Shown here: piece by piece, positions 4,998 through 7,660 of the stretch
Layout: each line of letters begins with the position of its first letter
How positions within the stretch are numbered: the first letter of the stretch is position 1
Source: an uncultured Selenomonadaceae bacterium
GTDB lineage: Bacteria > Bacillota > Negativicutes > Selenomonadales > Selenomonadaceae
Direction: 5' to 3'
Length of the DNA: 7,660 nt
NCBI GenBank assembly: GCA_905236255.1
Contig: CAJOPK010000162.1
Location: 1 to 7,660, forward strand
Notes under the pieces: generated by a model
What the model was told of the DNA's origin: nothing
Database searches by the model: none
What the model saw: the letters and a program-made list of their open reading frames with translations, nothing else
Made by a program: the position numbers and the translations under genes

Positions 4998-6254
4998 GTG
5001 TTGTCGGCACTTTCCAATATCGTCAAAATTCCGGAATTAAGGCAGAGAATAATTTTTACGCTGATAATGTTTGCGGTTTTCCGAATGGGAACGCACATTC
5101 CGGTGCCGGGCGTTGATCCGACGGCTATCGAACAACTTTTCAACAACGGAAGTCTGTTCGGGCTGTTGGATCTCTTTTCCGGCGGCGCGTTCAGTAAATT
5201 CTCGATATTCGCAATGAGCATTACGCCTTACATCAACGCGGCGATCATAATGCAGCTTTTGACGGTCGTTATTCCGACTTTGGAACAATGGTCGAAAGAG
5301 GGCGCGGAAGGTCACAAGAAAACGACGAAAGTTACACGGCAATTGACCGTCGTGCTTGCGTTTTTTCAGGCAATCGGAATGTCAATCGGGCTTAAAGCGG
5401 CGATTTTAAATCCCAATCCGGTAAACATTTTGATAATTGCAATAACGCTTACCGCCGGGACGACGCTTTTGATGTGGATAGGCGAACAGATCACGACGCA
5501 GGGAGTAGGCAACGGGATTTCGCTGATAATTTTTGCCGGTATCGTTGCGGCTCTGCCGAAAAATATCGGTATAATTTACAGCTACGTCCAAGCCGGAACG
5601 ATAAATTATTTCAGTGTTTTGCTTTTCGCGATTATTGCGGTTGCAATGATTGTCTTTGTAATTTTTGTCGAAGCGGGTTACAGACGTATTCCGATAACTT
5701 ACGCAAAAAGAGTTGTCGGATCGCGGGCTTTCGGCGGACATTCAAGTCACATTCCGATTAAAGTCAATCCCGCCGGTGTTATTCCGATAATCTTTGCATC
5801 GTCGGTCTTAATGTTTCCGGTGACGGTCGCACAATTTGTGGAAGTTGATTGGGTCAAGCAGGCGGCGGCGCATTTGCAATGGGGAACGCCTTTGCAAACA
5901 TCGATTTACGTTGTTTTGATAATTTTCTTCACATACTTTTATACGGCGGTCACCGTAAAAATTCCGGATATGGCGGATAACTTGAAAAAGTACGGCGCAT
6001 TTATTCCGGGCATACGTCCCGGACAACCGACGGCAGACTATCTGGATTTTGTGTTGACGCGGATAACTTTGGCGGGTTCGATATTCCTTGCGTTTATCGC
6101 GGTCTTGCCGAATTTGATAGCCGGCGCGACACATATTCAGGGGGTTTATTTCGGCGGTACGGCACTTTTGATTGTCGTAAGCGTCGCACTCCACACGATG
6201 AAACAAATAGAAGCAATGGTCGTTATGCGGCACTATGAAGGCTTCATGAAATAA
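4998..6254 (+). CDS. secY: Preprotein translocase channel subunit SecY
   Basis: SecY forms the protein-conducting channel in the cytoplasmic membrane, working with SecE, SecG, SecA and the ribosome. The 418-residue product has hydrophobic stretches consistent with the usual ten membrane helices. Family landmarks are the first helix (about 18-35) ending in RMGTHIPVPGVD, and the plug/helix 2 region with SMSITPYINA-like AMSITPYINAAIIMQLL (72-88). GEQITTQGVGNGISLIIF lies at 162-179. The cytoplasmic loop RRIPITYAKR (229-238) and FIPGIRPGQPT (335-345) supply ribosome and SecA contacts. The C-terminal tail is short (HYEGFMK). GTG 4998 follows rplO by two bases; no membrane helix is missing upstream, so the start is sound. 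At 418 it is slightly shorter than the 431 of B. subtilis. Confidence 0.99.
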   Translation: MLSALSNIVKIPELRQRIIFTLIMFAVFRMGTHIPVPGVDPTAIEQLFNNGSLFGLLDLFSGGAFSKFSIFAMSITPYINAAIIMQLLTVVIPTLEQWSKEGAEGHKKTTKVTRQLTVVLAFFQAIGMSIGLKAAILNPNPVNILIIAITLTAGTTLLMWIGEQITTQGVGNGISLIIFAGIVAALPKNIGIIYSYVQAGTINYFSVLLFAIIAVAMIVFVIFVEAGYRRIPITYAKRVVGSRAFGGHSSHIPIKVNPAGVIPIIFASSVLMFPVTVAQFVEVDWVKQAAAHLQWGTPLQTSIYVVLIIFFTYFYTAVTVKIPDMADNLKKYGAFIPGIRPGQPTADYLDFVLTRITLAGSIFLAFIAVLPNLIAGATHIQGVYFGGTALLIVVSVALHTMKQIEAMVVMRHYEGFMK

Positions 6255-6271
6255 ATTGGGAGGAAATCATT

Positions 6272-6925
6272 ATGCAATTATTGTTGATGGGGCCTCCGGG
6301 TGCCGGAAAAGGTACGCAGGCGGCAGAACTCGTAAAAAAATTTGACATACCGCACATTTCAACGGGCGATATGTTCAGAGCGGCGGTAAAAGAAGGCACG
6401 GAACTCGGCAAAAAAGCGAAGGCTTGCATGGATTCCGGCAAACTTGTCCCGGACGATGTAACAATCGGTATCGTTCGCGACAGACTCGCCAAAAAAGATT
6501 GTGACAAAGGATTTATTCTTGACGGATTTCCGCGCACGGTCGAACAGGCGGATGCCTTGAAAGATATTCTTGAAGGCTTGAAACGTCCGCTCACAAAAGT
6601 TTTGAATATTCACGTTCCGAGCGAAGATTTGGTCGAACGGGCGGTCGGCAGAAGGATTTGCAAGAGTTGCGGCGCAACTTATCATGTAAAATTCAATGCC
6701 CCGAAAGTCGAAAATGTTTGCGACGAATGTAACGGTCAACTTTATCAACGCGCCGACGACAACGAAGAAACGATGAAAAATCGTCTTGCGGTTTATGAAG
6801 ATTCGACGCGTCCGCTCATTGAATATTACAAAAAAGCCGGCGTTTATACGGAAATCGACGGCAGACAACCGATTGAAAAAGTCACCGAAGAACTCGTAAA
6901 CGTCTTGTCCTCGGTGAAAGATTGA
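6272..6925 (+). CDS. adk: Adenylate kinase, zinc LID type
   Basis: Adenylate kinase catalyses ATP + AMP to 2 ADP in the cytosol and sets the adenylate balance. The 217-residue product is a full long-form enzyme. It has the P-loop GPPGAGKGT at residues 7-15, the AMP-binding STGDMFRAA (30-38), and DGFPRT at 84-89, which carries the conserved Arg. The LID has four cysteines at 130, 133, 150 and 153 (CKSC and CDEC), the zinc-binding arrangement of Gram-positive enzymes, and then QRADD near 159-163 and the TRPLIEYY helix. ATG 6272 follows GGGAGG (6258-6263) by eight bases. It sits between secY and infA as in many Bacillota, but the map gene that often follows adk is missing: infA starts 12 bases after the stop. 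Confidence 0.99.
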   Translation: MQLLLMGPPGAGKGTQAAELVKKFDIPHISTGDMFRAAVKEGTELGKKAKACMDSGKLVPDDVTIGIVRDRLAKKDCDKGFILDGFPRTVEQADALKDILEGLKRPLTKVLNIHVPSEDLVERAVGRRICKSCGATYHVKFNAPKVENVCDECNGQLYQRADDNEETMKNRLAVYEDSTRPLIEYYKKAGVYTEIDGRQPIEKVTEELVNVLSSVKD

Positions 6926-6937
6926 GGAGGACAATAG

Positions 6938-7156
6938 ATGTCAAAACAAGACGTAATCGAAGTTGAAGGCAAGGTTTTGGAAGCCTTGCCGAATGCGATG
7001 TTTCAGGTTGAATTGGAAAACGGTCACACGGTACTTGCTCATGTTTCCGGCAAAATCAGAATGAATTTTATCCGCATTTTGCCGGGCGACAAGGTTACCG
7101 TCGAACTTACGCCTTATGATCTGTCCAGAGGCAGAATTACTTACAGATTTAAGTAA
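6938..7156 (+). CDS. infA: Translation initiation factor IF-1
   Basis: IF-1 binds the 30S A site during initiation and works with IF-2 and IF-3. The 72-residue product is exactly the standard bacterial length and forms an S1-like OB-fold. SKQDVIEVEGKVLEALPNAM at the start, FQVELENGHTVLAHVSGKIR (about 22-41), MNFIRILPGDKVTVELTPYDLSRGRITYRFK at the end are all diagnostic. The start ATG 6938 follows GAGGAGG, which overlaps the adk TGA. The IF-1 gene is the last one before an 85-base spacer with a promoter, so its mRNA may either end or run on into rpmJ. I see no terminator hairpin with a T-run after it. Confidence 0.99.
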   Translation: MSKQDVIEVEGKVLEALPNAMFQVELENGHTVLAHVSGKIRMNFIRILPGDKVTVELTPYDLSRGRITYRFK

Positions 7157-7181
7157 AAAGACGCAAGTTTTTGAAAAAAGG

Positions 7182-7210
7182 TAGACAATCAAGGAAAAAA
7201 GTGCTATAAA
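7182..7210 (+). promoter_or_regulatory. Sigma-A-type promoter ahead of rpmJ
   Basis: A -35 box TAGACA (7182-7187, five of six matches to TTGACA) is separated by exactly 17 bases from a -10 box TATAAA (7205-7210, five of six to TATAAT). The bases TGC directly before the -10 box give an extended -10 (TGnTATAAA). Transcription would begin near 7217, leaving a leader of about 25 bases before the rpmJ GTG at 7242. This is the best promoter I can see in the window and would let rpmJ, rpsM and the rest of the alpha block be expressed apart from, or in addition to, read-through from the spc genes. Confidence 0.7.
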
Positions 7211-7217
7211 ATAGCGC
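7201..7217 (+). other. Dyad over the -10 region of the rpmJ promoter
   Basis: GTGCTAT (7201-7207) pairs with ATAGCGC (7211-7217) around AAA, seven pairs with one G-U. It covers the -10 box and would lie upstream of the predicted transcript start, so it could fold only in RNA reading through from infA, or act as a DNA dyad. No T-run follows, so it is not a terminator. A stem this short could arise by chance. Confidence 0.4.
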
Positions 7218-7241
7218 ATTATGTTTAAGGAGGCGGTTACT

Positions 7242-7355
7242 GTGAAAGTAAGACCTTCGGTAAAGCGTTTGTGCGAAAAATGCAAAGTAATCAAGCGTAA
7301 AGGACGCGTCATGATCATTTGCGAAAATCCCAAGCACAAACAACGTCAAGGTTAA
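7242..7355 (+). CDS. rpmJ: Large-subunit ribosomal protein L36 (bL36), zinc type
   Basis: L36 is the smallest 50S protein; it binds 23S rRNA near the base of the L7/L12 stalk and stabilises local rRNA packing. The product is 37 residues: MKVRPSVKRLCEKCKVIKRK followed by GRVMIICENPKHKQRQG, the standard bacterial sequence. The zinc ligands are intact, C11, C14, C27 and H32, so this is the metal-binding (C+) form. The start is GTG 7242, preceded by TAAGGAGGCGG (7226-7236) at a suitable distance. Because of its size the gene is easily missed by simple reading-frame scans. The TAA stop runs into the AAGGAGGTG site of rpsM, and the infA-rpmJ-rpsM order is the classic one. Confidence 0.97.
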   Translation: MKVRPSVKRLCEKCKVIKRKGRVMIICENPKHKQRQG

Positions 7356-7369
7356 GGAGGTGAAAAAAT

Positions 7370-7660
7370 ATGGCACGTATAGCCGGTGTAGATTTGCCCC
7401 GTGACAAGAGAATCGAATATGCTCTTACGTATATCTACGGAATCGGACTTCCTTCATCTCAAAAAATTCTTGAGATGACCGGGATCAATCCCGATACCCG
7501 TGCAAAAGACCTCACGGAAGACGAAGTTGTCAAACTTCGTGATGTTATCGACAAAAATTTCGTGGTTGAAGGTGACCTTCGCCGCGACGTTCAAATGGAC
7601 ATCAAGCGACTCATTGATATTGGCTGTTATCGCGGACGCCGTCACCGTCTCGGCTTGCCT
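7370..7660 (+). CDS. rpsM: Small-subunit ribosomal protein S13 (uS13), 3' part outside the window
   Basis: S13 lies in the 30S head, contacts the P-site tRNA with its C-terminal tail and forms an intersubunit bridge with L5. The visible 97 residues start MARIAGVDLPRDKRIEYALT and continue with YIYGIGLPSSQKIL, the helix-two-turn-helix part, then NPDTRAKDLTEDEVVKLRDVI and the RRDVQMDIKRLIDIGCYRGR segment (about 71-90). They end at RHRLGLP, just before the conserved tail (usually RGQRTKTNARTRKG), so about 24 residues should follow outside. The start ATG 7370 lies nine bases after the GGAGG of a perfect AAGGAGGTG (7354-7362) overlapping the rpmJ stop. rpsK, rpsD, rpoA and rplQ would be expected next, by the usual alpha-operon order. 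Confidence 0.98.
   Translation, partial: MARIAGVDLPRDKRIEYALTYIYGIGLPSSQKILEMTGINPDTRAKDLTEDEVVKLRDVIDKNFVVEGDLRRDVQMDIKRLIDIGCYRGRRHRLGLP

Noticed and set aside
4513..5010. Minus-strand open frame of 165 codons opposite rplO
   Set aside because: It covers the same bases as L15 and is rich in Phe, Ala and Thr from the reversed Lys, Gly and Arg codons; not a credible gene.
1..7660. An undescribed multi-gene system or horizontally acquired island
   Set aside because: Every coding region is a recognised core gene in the usual order, with even base and codon use and no repeats, integrase, transposase or tRNA edge.

Overview
The window is one uninterrupted stretch of the bacterial S10-spc-alpha ribosomal protein cluster, read entirely on the + strand. 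It holds, in order: the 3' part of rplP, then rpmC, rpsQ, rplN, rplX, rplE, rpsN (zinc type), rpsH, rplF, rplR, rpsE, rpmD, rplO, secY, adk, infA, rpmJ and the 5' part of rpsM. All 18 genes were identified by recognising family sequence motifs; no database search was run. I see no mobile element, CRISPR array, rRNA/tRNA gene, phage gene or undescribed multi-gene system.

Organism: the gene order, the very strong GGAGG-type Shine-Dalgarno sites before nearly every gene, the 61-residue four-cysteine S14, the four-cysteine (zinc LID) adenylate kinase and the infA-rpmJ-rpsM order all point to Bacillota (Firmicutes). Moderate GC and codon use rich in GCG, CCG and GGC would fit a Negativicutes-like lineage, but that finer placement is a guess. 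No map gene (methionine aminopeptidase) lies between adk and infA, where many Bacillota carry one.

Layout: 3-558 is the end of the S10 operon (L16, L29) and 589-4995 the S17-to-L15 block. 4998-7156 holds the secretion/metabolic/initiation genes secY, adk and infA; 7242-7660 begins the alpha block (L36, S13). Spacers are mostly 2-30 bases, and rplP overlaps rpmC by 11 bases. Only two spacers are longer: 70 bases between rplF and rplR, holding a 15-bp hairpin, and 85 bases between infA and rpmJ, holding a well-formed sigma-A-type promoter. No stretch over 300 bases lacks a gene.

Functionally the cluster makes proteins of both ribosomal subunits, initiation factor 1, the protein-conducting channel SecY and adenylate kinase, so translation, membrane protein export and adenylate balance are co-expressed. 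The points worth a second look are small: a long Ala/Glu-rich C-terminal tail on L16, an acidic tail on L15, the sense-strand hairpin after rplF, the internal promoter with a dyad over its -10 box before rpmJ, and the missing map gene.
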